A stretch of DNA of 64,000 nt, taken from contig JALDRJ010000002.1 of assembly GCA_031315865.1 (NCBI GenBank), forward strand, positions 2,454,001 through 2,518,000, written 5' to 3'. Positions 34,470 to 42,451 of this stretch are shown here, in pieces. Position numbers and translations under genes: made by a program. Position 1 is the stretch's first letter. Each line of letters starts with the position of its first letter. This DNA comes from Nitrospirales bacterium (GTDB taxonomy: Bacteria; Nitrospirota; Nitrospiria; Nitrospirales; UBA8639). The notes under the pieces are model-generated. The model was not told where the DNA came from. It did no database searches and worked only from the letters and a program-made list of their open reading frames with translations.

Positions 34470-34543
34470 GGGGGATCGTCTAAGGGTAGGACGGCAGATT
34501 CTGGTTCTGTCTGTGAGGGTTCGAATCCTTCTCCCCCAGCCAT
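34470..34543 (+). tRNA. tRNA-Gln, anticodon CUG
   Basis: A full cloverleaf can be drawn. Acceptor TGGGGGA pairs with TCCCCCA, followed by discriminator G and an encoded CCA. The D arm is GTC/GAC, the anticodon stem GCAGA/TCTGT with loop TTCTGGT, placing anticodon CTG at 34502-34504. The T arm is GAGGG-TTCGAAT-CCTTC. It follows gltX by 117 nt. Confidence 0.94.
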
Positions 34544-34566
34544 TTAATGATGGGATGAGCTGGCAG

Positions 34567-34607
34567 AAAAAAGCGGGTTGAGAAGATATTTCTCAACCCG
34601 CTTTTTT
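34567..34607. terminator. Strong bidirectional intrinsic terminator
   Basis: GCGGGTTGAGA (34573-34583) and TCTCAACCCGC (34591-34601) form a perfect 11-bp stem with a 7-nt loop, flanked by six A residues on the left and six T residues on the right. It ends the tRNA-Gln transcript and, on the minus strand, the PEP-CTERM gene. Confidence 0.92.
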
Positions 34608-34628
34608 ACGCTGAAAGATTTGAAAGGA

Positions 34629-35294
34629 TTATTTTAATCTACGGAATAAAATCAATCCCATCAATCCCGTGCCCATAAGCAGCACTGCACTGGGGACAGG
34701 GACTGGATTAGGTACCGGAGTATTGATAAGGTCGACTTCAGACACGGTTGCTTGAAAAACCCCAGGATTAATTTCTGTAGGCTTACCAAATGATAGTGTG
34801 GAAAAAGAAAATCCGAATGGCCCGGTCTCACCAAAATAAGCAATCAAGTCAGGGTTTTTCGTGTCACTTCCTGTTCCACCGGACGTGGTGAAAGAATCTG
34901 TCGAAACAACGAAGTTAGAAGTATCGCTAAACGACCCTGTTAATAATGTAGTATTGGGAAGATTTAATCCCCCAGATGTTCCACCTTCAATCAAGATGGA
35001 TCCACCTCCACCATACGTATAGAATCCTCCAGCTGCCGAGAGTAATGGACCAGTTTCAAAGCTAAGGGAGCAGTTAGTACAGTTAAGAGCCGTAGAGTCA
35101 GCTCTCACCCTGTCTATGGCAATTCCAGATCCAGAGAATGTCCCTCCTGTGTTTGTGTCGAAGGTGATGGTACCTCCATCGACTAGGTCATCATCAAAAT
35201 GAATGATAGCTGCGAGTGTAGTTGTGGTAGGAAGAAGGAAGGCTAAGGTGAGCGTTGCGACGCAGAGTTTTCTACTTAATTTACGGAATGTCAT
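34629..35294 (-). CDS. PEP-CTERM sorting-domain protein
   Basis: A 221-residue exported protein with a signal peptide (CVATLTLAFLLPTTTTLA) and a Gly/Ser/Thr-rich beta-type body with only two close cysteines (CTNC). The C-terminus has the exosortase-recognition pattern: VPVPSAVLLMGTGLMGL, a hydrophobic helix and a terminal RRLK. Such proteins are cut and anchored by exosortase (EpsH/XrtA type) and are coupled to exopolysaccharide loci. GGAGG precedes the ATG at 35294. No exosortase gene lies in this window. It marks the left side of the exopolysaccharide region. Confidence 0.88.
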   Translation of the reverse strand: MTFRKLSRKLCVATLTLAFLLPTTTTLAAIIHFDDDLVDGGTITFDTNTGGTFSGSGIAIDRVRADSTALNCTNCSLSFETGPLLSAAGGFYTYGGGGSILIEGGTSGGLNLPNTTLLTGSFSDTSNFVVSTDSFTTSGGTGSDTKNPDLIAYFGETGPFGFSFSTLSFGKPTEINPGVFQATVSEVDLINTPVPNPVPVPSAVLLMGTGLMGLILFRRLK

Positions 35295-35710
35295 GAATGA
35301 AACCTCCCTATTAAATTGAGAATTAAATTTAGCACATACTATACTTGATGAAAGCACGAACGAACCTTATATCATGGGGCAATACTAAAAGCAACGTCAC
35401 GTAACATAAAAGTTTTGAGAATGACGTGTACGAAATTAACGTAAAAAATACGTATTTATGCTGGGCTTAGTTGGTGAGATTAAGATGCCGCAGGGCAGCA
35501 AAGAAGTTCGAAATGTTTATAGATTCGTGAGTTGGCCGTCGGTGGCGATTCATGTACATATTTATAGATTTCGTATCAAAGCAAAAAACGGTACTAGATT
35601 TTCATGGCATATTCGTGGATTCAAGAGCCAGAGTGCAACCTCCCGCTCTGCGGGAGAAACGTATCTTGCTTCTTTTGTGCTCTTATTTGTCGACTGAACG
35701 GCTTGGTGCT
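35295..35710. other. Gene-free interval before IS256 copy 1
   Basis: No gene is supported in these 416 bases. A 79-codon plus-strand frame at 35458-35697 has no ribosome-binding site and no recognisable motif. The last nine bases (35702-35710, CTTGGTGCT) are the left copy of the target duplication of the adjacent element. Confidence 0.5.
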
Positions 35711-37102
35711 GACCTATTGTCAAAAGTAGTGTCTGAGTCGTTGTTCACGCGGCGACCGGATCACTGAGTGTTTGTTCCATTCCATCGGTAAACTGGCTCC
35801 CTTCGATCACCTGGGGCAACTGCTGGAAACCGCGCAGCCGTCGCCAGGTCCGTTCGGCACACTGCCCTAACTTGAACATCATGTGGAGCATGCCATCGCG
35901 TGTGAGACAGCCGTTCGTCTGCTTCGTCCGATGCCGAATGGTCTCAAAGGTCGATTCGATCGGATTCGTGGTGCGCAGACTCTGCCAATGGTGTGCTGGA
36001 AACGCGTAGAACGTCAGGAGCTCCTCCCGGTCTTTCTGCAAACACCCCGTCGCTTTCGGATACTTCGGCTCGTAGATCTTCAGAAAACTGTCGAAGGCCT
36101 GTTCAGCGGCCGCTTTCGTTTCAGCTTGCCAGATCTCGTGTAACGCCTGTTTCGCTTTCGGCTGTACAGTCGTGGGTAAGGCATTCAACACATTGCGGGT
36201 CTTGTGCACCCAACAGCGTTGCTGTCGGGTCGTGGGATAGAGTTCTTCCAAGGCCGCCCAGAAGCCCATCGCGCCGTCTCCCACCGCGACCTTCGGCGCC
36301 TTCATCCCTCGGGCTTGCAGATTCGCGAGCACCTCCCGCCAGCTCTGCGTCGACTCGCGCACGCCATCCTCAATGGCCAAGAAGTGTTTCTCGCCTCGGG
36401 CGTTCACGCCGATGACGACCAACACACACAGTCGCTGCTGGTCAGCCCGGAGCCCAGTGTAGATCCCATCGACCCAGAGATACACCCACTGCTCTTTATC
36501 AATGCGACGCTGTCGCCAGGCCTCATACTCTTCGCGCCAGGTGTGCTTCAGGCGGGCGACCGTGCTGGCCGAGAGCCCCTTGGCGTCGGGACCGACTAAA
36601 ACTTCCAGGGCCGTCTGCATCTCGCCCGCCGAAATCCCTTTCAAATACAGCCACGGGACCGCCGCTTCGAAGCTGGCTGTCTTGCGCACGTCGGGCGGGA
36701 CCAGCGCGGAGCGAAACGTGACCGGTTCGCCTTGCCGACTCCGGACCTTCGGCACCTGAACCGTCACCGGCCCGATCCCCGTCTGAATCTCACGCGCAGG
36801 CTGATACCCATTGCCGACGACGATGGCCCGGCCATGCTCATCTTGCTGCTTAGCATACTGAGCTACTAGCTCCGCTCGCTCCGCTTCCAATGCATGAGCC
36901 AGCAGGCGCCGGGCTCCTGTCCGCAGCAACTCGGTCAACGTATCCCGACTCACTGGCTCTTCTGGTTGTCGTTTGGTACTCTCTTGCATCGTGGCGTCTC
37001 TCCTTTTTTGAGGTTGATCTAAGGATGTCTCGCAACACCCAGTTCAACCCGAGACGCCGCGTCTTTTCAACTCACATCAGACACCACTTTCGAGTATAGC
37101 TC
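35711..37102 (-). mobile_element. IS256-family insertion sequence, copy 1 (complete)
   Basis: A 1392-bp element with imperfect 26-bp terminal inverted repeats; both ends contain an AAAGTRGTGTCTGA core (left inner end at about 35723-35736, right end as its complement). It is flanked by perfect 9-bp direct repeats, CTTGGTGCT, at 35702-35710 and 37103-37111, proving transposition into this site. It carries one transposase gene. Copy 2 at 61086-62477 has the same length; I count about four base differences in the parts I compared, including CC versus GT at positions 3-4 of the left end. Confidence 0.95.
35745..36989 (-). CDS. IS256-family (mutator-type) transposase
   Basis: A 414-residue transposase. 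The DDE triad is visible as Asp in YLWVDGIYTG, Asp in VAVGDGAMGFW and Glu in TTNPIESTF, with the C-(2)-H-like CWVHKTRN segment between. The N-terminal part (TLTELLRTGARRLLAHALEAE) and GYQPAREIQTGIGPV are typical of the family. The frame is intact, so the element may be active. It has Glu after NPIESTF where copy 2 has Gly, and Arg where copy 2 has Cys (RRLRGFQ versus RRLCGFQ); neither is a catalytic residue. Confidence 0.95.
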   Translation of the reverse strand: MQESTKRQPEEPVSRDTLTELLRTGARRLLAHALEAERAELVAQYAKQQDEHGRAIVVGNGYQPAREIQTGIGPVTVQVPKVRSRQGEPVTFRSALVPPDVRKTASFEAAVPWLYLKGISAGEMQTALEVLVGPDAKGLSASTVARLKHTWREEYEAWRQRRIDKEQWVYLWVDGIYTGLRADQQRLCVLVVIGVNARGEKHFLAIEDGVRESTQSWREVLANLQARGMKAPKVAVGDGAMGFWAALEELYPTTRQQRCWVHKTRNVLNALPTTVQPKAKQALHEIWQAETKAAAEQAFDSFLKIYEPKYPKATGCLQKDREELLTFYAFPAHHWQSLRTTNPIESTFETIRHRTKQTNGCLTRDGMLHMMFKLGQCAERTWRRLRGFQQLPQVIEGSQFTDGMEQTLSDPVAA

Positions 37103-37137
37103 CTTGGTGCTTAGAGGTAGGTGAAAATTTTATAGGG

Positions 37138-38097
37138 TCAGAAGTGGACTTCACGAAGAGAGTCTTGATGAGCTTGGAACCATTGAATCGTGTTTCGTAG
37201 ACCTTCCTCTAACGAATGTTTGGCGTGAAAGCCAAACAACTGTTTGGCCCGGCCGACATCTAGGCATCGCCGTGGCTGGCCATTGGGCTTTGACGTGTCC
37301 CAGACAATATCACCAGAAAATCCCACTTCTTCGGCAATAAGAGCGGCAAGACTGCGGATCGTTATCTCGGATCCTGTTCCAAGATTAACCGGCAGGCTTT
37401 GATCGTATTCTTCTGCGGCAAGAAGAATCCCTTCTGCGGCATCTTCGACGTACAGGAATTCCCGGCTCGGTGAACCATCTCCCCATAAGACAATCTCAGG
37501 TTCCCCCGCCTTCTTGGCCTCTGCGCACTTACGAATCAATGCGGGAATGACGTGTGAGGTTTCAAGATCGAAGTTATCGCGCGGACCGAATAAATTAACG
37601 GGGAAGAGGACAATGGAGGAAAATTGATATTGTTGACGATAGGCCTGAGACTGGACCAACAGCATCTTTTTGGCCAGGCCATAGGGTGCGTTGGTCTCTT
37701 CTGGATAGCCATTCCAGAGGTCATCTTCTTTGAAAGGGATGGGCGTGAGGTTGGGATAGGCACAGATCGTGGCGAGGGCCACAAATTTTTTCACCTCCCG
37801 CTGTCGTCCGATTTCCATAAGCTGGGTGCCCATCATGAGGTTGTCATAAAAAAACTTCCCAGCGTTGGTCTGGTTGGCTCCAATACCACCTACGCGAGCG
37901 GCGAGATGAAGCACAATGTCTGGCCTGGCGTCTTTGTACAATCGTTTGACGGCATCCATATCTACTAAGTTGTACTCGTTGCTTCTTGGCACGAAGACTT
38001 GGTTGCAGCCTCTGATTTTGAGCTGCTCCACGACAAAGGAGCCTAGAAAACCAGCCCCCCCTGTAACGACTACTCGTTGATCAGTCCAATAGGACAT
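37138..38097 (-). CDS. fcl: GDP-L-fucose synthase
   Basis: A 319-residue short-chain dehydrogenase/reductase that epimerises and reduces GDP-4-keto-6-deoxy-D-mannose to GDP-L-fucose with NADPH. Seen are TGGAGFLGS near the N-terminus, [23 protein letters not shown], the catalytic YGLAKK, and [21 protein letters not shown], all characteristic of WcaG-type enzymes. It is 2 nt from gmd upstream, forming the standard GDP-fucose pair. The IS256 copy 1 element lies only 27 nt downstream of the stop. Confidence 0.94.
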   Translation of the reverse strand: MSYWTDQRVVVTGGAGFLGSFVVEQLKIRGCNQVFVPRSNEYNLVDMDAVKRLYKDARPDIVLHLAARVGGIGANQTNAGKFFYDNLMMGTQLMEIGRQREVKKFVALATICAYPNLTPIPFKEDDLWNGYPEETNAPYGLAKKMLLVQSQAYRQQYQFSSIVLFPVNLFGPRDNFDLETSHVIPALIRKCAEAKKAGEPEIVLWGDGSPSREFLYVEDAAEGILLAAEEYDQSLPVNLGTGSEITIRSLAALIAEEVGFSGDIVWDTSKPNGQPRRCLDVGRAKQLFGFHAKHSLEEGLRNTIQWFQAHQDSLREVHF

Positions 38098-38099
38098 GA

Positions 38100-39113
38100 C
38101 TAGGCCCTTTTCCCTTGAGTGCCTTCGAGCCGCTCTCGTTCAAGCGCAAGGTCGGCATCAACCATCATGGCGGCCAACTCATCAAAGCGTACTTTGGGTT
38201 CCCATTCTAGAGTGGCTTTGGCTTTCGACGCATCACCGATCAGAAGATCGACTTCTGTCGGGCGATAATATTTAGGGTCGATCCTGACATAGTCCTGCCA
38301 ATTGAGCTGTACACGATCAAAGGCCACTTCGAGGAATTCTTTCACCGTATGGGATTCGCCAGTGGCCACGACATAGTCGTCCGGCGTATCCGCCTGTAAC
38401 ATGAGCCACATGGCTTGCACATAATCGCCAGCGAATCCCCAGTCTCGCTTGGCATCAAGGTTTCCAAGAAAGAGGGTGTCCTGAATGCCTAGCTTGATAC
38501 GAGCCGCCGCTTTCGTAATCTTTCGTGTCACGAAGGTTTCGCCACGTCTTGGAGATTCATGGTTAAATAAAATGCCATTACAGGCAAAGAGATTGTAGGC
38601 CTCTCGATAATTGACGGTGATCCAATATGAATAGACCTTGGCCGCTCCGTACGGACTTCTTGGGTAAAATGGCGTCGTTTCCCGTTGGGGAATGTCTTGA
38701 ACTTTTCCGAACATCTCGCTTGATGAGGCCTGATAGAACTTCGGAGTCAGTCCTGACTCGCGAATCGCCTCGAGCAAGCGAACGGTCCCAACTCCGGTCA
38801 CGTCGGCAGTATATTCTGGAATATCAAAGCTCACCCGGACATGACTTTGTGCTCCAAGGTTATAGATCTCATCAGGCTGAACGGTCCGGAGGATATGATT
38901 GAGTGAACTCGCATCATTCAAATCCCCGAAAACAAGGCGAAGGCGCGGGTTGGTCACATGAGGATCTTGATAGATTTGATCAATGCGGCCGGTGTTAAAC
39001 GAGCTCGAACGACGGATAATTCCATAGACCTCGTATCCTTTGGCGAGCAAAAAATCAGCCAGATATGAGCCATCTTGACCGGTAATGCCTGTAATTAAGG
39101 CTTTTTTCCTCAT
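38100..39113 (-). CDS. gmd: GDP-mannose 4,6-dehydratase
   Basis: A 337-residue extended SDR enzyme that makes GDP-4-keto-6-deoxy-D-mannose. Seen are [19 protein letters not shown], the family segment [41 protein letters not shown], the catalytic [15 protein letters not shown] region with Tyr and Lys, and [16 protein letters not shown]. It starts the fucose pair with fcl and follows the WecG-like gene by 33 nt in the same minus-strand operon. Confidence 0.95.
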   Translation of the reverse strand: MRKKALITGITGQDGSYLADFLLAKGYEVYGIIRRSSSFNTGRIDQIYQDPHVTNPRLRLVFGDLNDASSLNHILRTVQPDEIYNLGAQSHVRVSFDIPEYTADVTGVGTVRLLEAIRESGLTPKFYQASSSEMFGKVQDIPQRETTPFYPRSPYGAAKVYSYWITVNYREAYNLFACNGILFNHESPRRGETFVTRKITKAAARIKLGIQDTLFLGNLDAKRDWGFAGDYVQAMWLMLQADTPDDYVVATGESHTVKEFLEVAFDRVQLNWQDYVRIDPKYYRPTEVDLLIGDASKAKATLEWEPKVRFDELAAMMVDADLALERERLEGTQGKRA

Positions 39114-39146
39114 GAAGAAAGTTGTTGGCGGTTGGCAGGACGCTTC

Positions 39147-39926
39147 CTAGTTTGAACTGCGAGAAGATTCTTGGATTTTCAGTAAATGTCTGTAGATAGA
39201 TAGTGCAACGAAGTGAGGGGTAGAGAGAAAATTCCGTTTCCACATCCGCCTTGGTTCTCTGAGGAGGCGATAGAGCCATTCCAGTCCTGCCTTGCACATC
39301 CACTGAGGTGCACGAGGGAACGTACGAGCATAAAAGTCGAACACAGCACCAATGGAGCCAATAACTGGGACATTCAGCTTGTGACGATTTGCACTTACCC
39401 ATTTCTCCTGCTTTGGCGCAGTCATCCCTACCCATAGAACGTCTGGCTTAGCCTCATTGATTGCTTCAATCATGTGAGCATTATCCTCGTCTCCCCACAT
39501 GCCGAAAGGTGGAGATTGAAGTCCACAAATCTTGAGAGATGGAAAATCTTCCTTAAATCTTTGGGCGATGAGCTCTAGTACTGTTGAGGAAGAACCAAAA
39601 AAGTAGATTTTCCCAGATCCAAGTTGAGACAGAGCATTGAGAATTCCGAAAAAATAGTCCGCACCAGTGATCCTTGGGCCTAGCGAAATGCCACATACCT
39701 TGGCCAGTAGCGAAATGCCTACTCCATCGGGAACGACAATATCCGCCTCGTTAAGAGCGTCTCTAAAGGAAGTATCAGATTGTGCCGTAGTCAGAGAGTG
39801 GGGGTTAGCACAGGCAAAAACCACTGGTCTTTCAATGCCAGATATAGCTCCGAGAGATTTGTTGACACAATCCTTAAGAGAAGCGCGGTCGATTAGGACG
39901 CCAAGAAAAGAACTCACCTGCCGCAT
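39147..39926 (-). CDS. WecG/TagA/CpsF-family glycosyltransferase
   Basis: A 259-residue GT26 enzyme. Typical segments are FACANPHSLTTAQSDTSFRDAL, DIVVPDGVGISLLAK, GADYFFGILNAL, FFGSSSTVLELIAQRF, GMTAPKQEKWVSANR and GAVFDFYARTFPRAPQWMCKAGLEW. These enzymes add the second sugar (often N-acetylmannosaminuronate or glucose) to a lipid-linked intermediate on the cytoplasmic face of the membrane. It lies between a GT4 gene and gmd in the exopolysaccharide operon. Confidence 0.9.
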   Translation of the reverse strand: MRQVSSFLGVLIDRASLKDCVNKSLGAISGIERPVVFACANPHSLTTAQSDTSFRDALNEADIVVPDGVGISLLAKVCGISLGPRITGADYFFGILNALSQLGSGKIYFFGSSSTVLELIAQRFKEDFPSLKICGLQSPPFGMWGDEDNAHMIEAINEAKPDVLWVGMTAPKQEKWVSANRHKLNVPVIGSIGAVFDFYARTFPRAPQWMCKAGLEWLYRLLREPRRMWKRNFLSTPHFVALSIYRHLLKIQESSRSSN

Positions 39927-39951
39927 TAAGTATAAATTTCCTTACACATAC

Positions 39952-41148
39952 TTATGTTGATGTTGTATTGTGAAATGTCTCGATAGTTCGATGATATATG
40001 TCGATTAATTTCGAATAATTGTGTTCGGCAGTGTAGTATCTTTGATACAGAGAGTATGCTCCATCCCTCATTCGAGAAAGTCGATGTTTATCAGCTGTCA
40101 GTTGCTTGACTTTTTTTGCTAGATCTATTGGATTCCCTGGTTCGAATTTTACTCCACTTTCACCTTCTTTTACAATTGAATCTAAACTTCCGATACGGGA
40201 CGAGACAACCGGTGTTCCACAAGCGTACGCTTCTAAGAGGACCATTGGGAAACCTTCATACCATTCTGATGGAATGATAAGGCATTGGCTTTCCCCCACT
40301 ACTTTGTGGATCATTTCTTGCGTGCAATATCCTAAGAATTCAACTGCAAGATTGTTTTTCTTTGCGAGTTCCTCCATAGAGTTTCGCAGAGGTCCATCCC
40401 CAAGGATCTTAAGTGGAAGATCGGACATCGATTGCCATGAAGTCAGTAGAGTACGCACCCCTTTCTCTTCTGCTAAACGTCCTACATACACAACGTAGTT
40501 ACCTTTTCCCTGGCCACGTTTAGGATCGTGCATCAGGAAATTAGGCTTGACGTCAATTTGTTCTTTTTGAAACCCACCCTTTATGTAACGACCTGCAGAA
40601 AATTCTGTTAAGGCTATATAACGATTAACCAAGAGACGATAAGTATCTTGCCATCGATGGCGGAGTAACATCCATGTAATAGCGCTCGTTGCTGGTAAGG
40701 ATTTTCGATAACAGCGGTGTTGAAGCGCAGGAATAAGAGATGTGCCGACGCAGTCTTCACAGGGACGATTGTTTCGTAATAAAAGTCCATTGGGGCAAAT
40801 AAGTCGGTAGTTGTGCAGAGTTTGGACAACCGGCACCTTATTATCACGACATGCGAAATAGGCACTGGGAGAAATCATTGGAAACGTGTTATGGAAATGG
40901 ACGATATCGGGTTGGGTCTTCCTAATTAAATTTGAAAGGTCACGATACGATTCTTGGGACCATGCTGTATCCAGCCCGAGTCTAAGTCGTTTCATCAAGG
41001 TTGACTCATCGATTTGATCATTGAACCGTTCGAAGACATAAACTTTGTGCCCGTTAGATTCAAGTAACGATCGTTCATTTCGATATGCAGCATCTTCGCC
41101 GCTGGGAGCCGATGAGCGTAAGAAATTATGACATAAAAGTATTTTCAT
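39952..41148 (-). CDS. GT4-family glycosyltransferase
   Basis: A 398-residue GT-B enzyme. The N-terminal domain has LLCHNFLRSSAPSGEDAAYRNE and DIVHFHNTFPMISPSAYFAC; a Cys cluster (CPNGLLLRNNRPCEDCVG) in the middle is typical of one WcaL/RfaG-like subset. The C-terminal domain has YVGRLAEEKGVRTLL and the nucleotide-sugar site IPSEWYEGFPMVLLEAYACGTPV with the E-x7-E pattern. It should add a hexose to the growing repeat unit. It is the first gene of the minus-strand operon that ends with fcl. The donor sugar cannot be told. Confidence 0.9.
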   Translation of the reverse strand: MKILLCHNFLRSSAPSGEDAAYRNERSLLESNGHKVYVFERFNDQIDESTLMKRLRLGLDTAWSQESYRDLSNLIRKTQPDIVHFHNTFPMISPSAYFACRDNKVPVVQTLHNYRLICPNGLLLRNNRPCEDCVGTSLIPALQHRCYRKSLPATSAITWMLLRHRWQDTYRLLVNRYIALTEFSAGRYIKGGFQKEQIDVKPNFLMHDPKRGQGKGNYVVYVGRLAEEKGVRTLLTSWQSMSDLPLKILGDGPLRNSMEELAKKNNLAVEFLGYCTQEMIHKVVGESQCLIIPSEWYEGFPMVLLEAYACGTPVVSSRIGSLDSIVKEGESGVKFEPGNPIDLAKKVKQLTADKHRLSRMRDGAYSLYQRYYTAEHNYSKLIDIYHRTIETFHNTTST

Positions 41149-41225
41149 AGTCTTAAAAGTAAGGGCTTTTGTTAACTTAAGGTATGTACGTTAAGTGGTC
41201 TCCTCACCATATTCTGGAGGTGACC

Positions 41226-41422
41226 ATGCTGAATTGTCCCTGGTGTATGAGTCCTGACAAAGTTAAAAGTGGCATCAAGAGCGGACGGCAATGCTACAAA
41301 TGTAAAACGTGTGCGTTTATTTTACAGTCGCTCACAAATCCGATACGGCTACCTCTGTCCCAAGCCGCTTGGCATTGACTCTGCACCTGGAAGGCTTGGA
41401 GTTTCAAGTCATAGGGGTCTGA
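41226..41422 (+). pseudogene. IS1-like transposase remnant (zinc-ribbon N-terminus)
   Basis: A 51-codon frame begins after GGAGGTGACC and encodes MLNCPWCMSPDKVKSGIK, then QCYKCKTC: a four-Cys zinc ribbon of the type at the N-terminus of IS1-family and related transposases. It stops at 41376-41378. The next family segment, resembling ALxLYLEGLxFRxIG, is found in another frame at 41372-41419 and then stops as well. The gene is therefore frameshifted and its catalytic part is missing. A stand-alone zinc-ribbon peptide is a less likely reading. Confidence 0.6.
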
Positions 41423-42451
41423 CTTGTTGCTGATCGACTTTGCGGCGCTTCCTCGCAGCTGACACTAGCACGTGAGGCGTCGTGCTCGGAGCACGCTCTG
41501 GCAGAGCATCAAGCTTCAACGGACTGAACACGTGATGACCGACTCTTCGGGCCCGTGTGAACACTTCTTGCCACCACAGAAGCCTGTCTAGTCTAAAGCG
41601 GAGCTCTTCGCCGTCGAGGGCAACAATAGATTTGTTGCGATGTCCTTCTAGCTCGTCTCCGGCAAAAGACCACGTGTTTACAGCTTACAACAAGGGCGAA
41701 ACGATACTGCGGTATTCCGTGCACGTCTTCTGATGGAAAATGGAACGGTGAACTGAAAAGTATCTTACATTTAACGACATAAATAGCGACAACCGAAAAT
41801 CCCAGTATATATAAACGAGAACTAATATTTCCACGTTCTCACACATCTTGTCTGTCGAAGCCCGAGTAGCGCATGCCTTCGTCTTAGAAAATGCTAGAAC
41901 GAATGAAGACCCACGCATTGTTTCGAAGCTCGCGGCAACTCAACAAAGAAAAAACACTATTCTACATTGTGCAATAACATAAGCCTGGTCACACGGCTTC
42001 CTGATTCCTGCTCCGCTTTGCCCCGTCCAAAGATGGCGTCCTTTTTCTAACATCCTATCGCCCGCGGTTCAGTTTCAACAAACACTCTCCATCACATCGC
42101 TGACGCGATTCTGTCAATATTTCCAACGGTCACCACTCTTCCAATAGTTCGACCCAACAACCCATCTCCCAAAAACCACAGAAATAGTGGAGAAACGGAC
42201 GCCAGATTCTCATCAAGAATTTGGCAATCAGTCCGACAAAGACGACATGAGCTTCTGTCCATTCACAGTCTGAGTGAACACCGACCCAGAGCGAGTACAT
42301 AAAACAACTTCGTCGGAAAGATTCATCGTGACTGCAACGTTAACGGAGGCTTAGGCATTCATACATCAACATCATAAAACTCAACGAAGCGTGCGAACAG
42401 CTAATTGATGGACTGCATGCTCTCAAACCTAACTCAAAAAGGAGTAAGTGT
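41423..42451. other. Long gene-free interval before the first FN3/beta-helix gene
   Basis: About 1 kb without a supported gene. The minus strand is open from 41684 down to a stop at 41409-41411 (92 codons, reading for example SIVALDGEELRFRLDRLL), with coding-like composition but no start and no family I recognise; it may be a decayed gene or mobile-element passenger. The rest has many stops on both strands. The promoter for the gene at 42452 should be here but none was identified with confidence. Confidence 0.4.

Noticed and set aside
35458-35697. A 79-residue plus-strand gene
   Set aside because: No ribosome-binding site, no recognisable motif and poor coding character; it lies in the interval before an IS.
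36204-36599. A plus-strand gene within IS256 copy 1 (also at 61579-61974)
   Set aside because: Antisense shadow of the transposase, duplicated because the element is duplicated.
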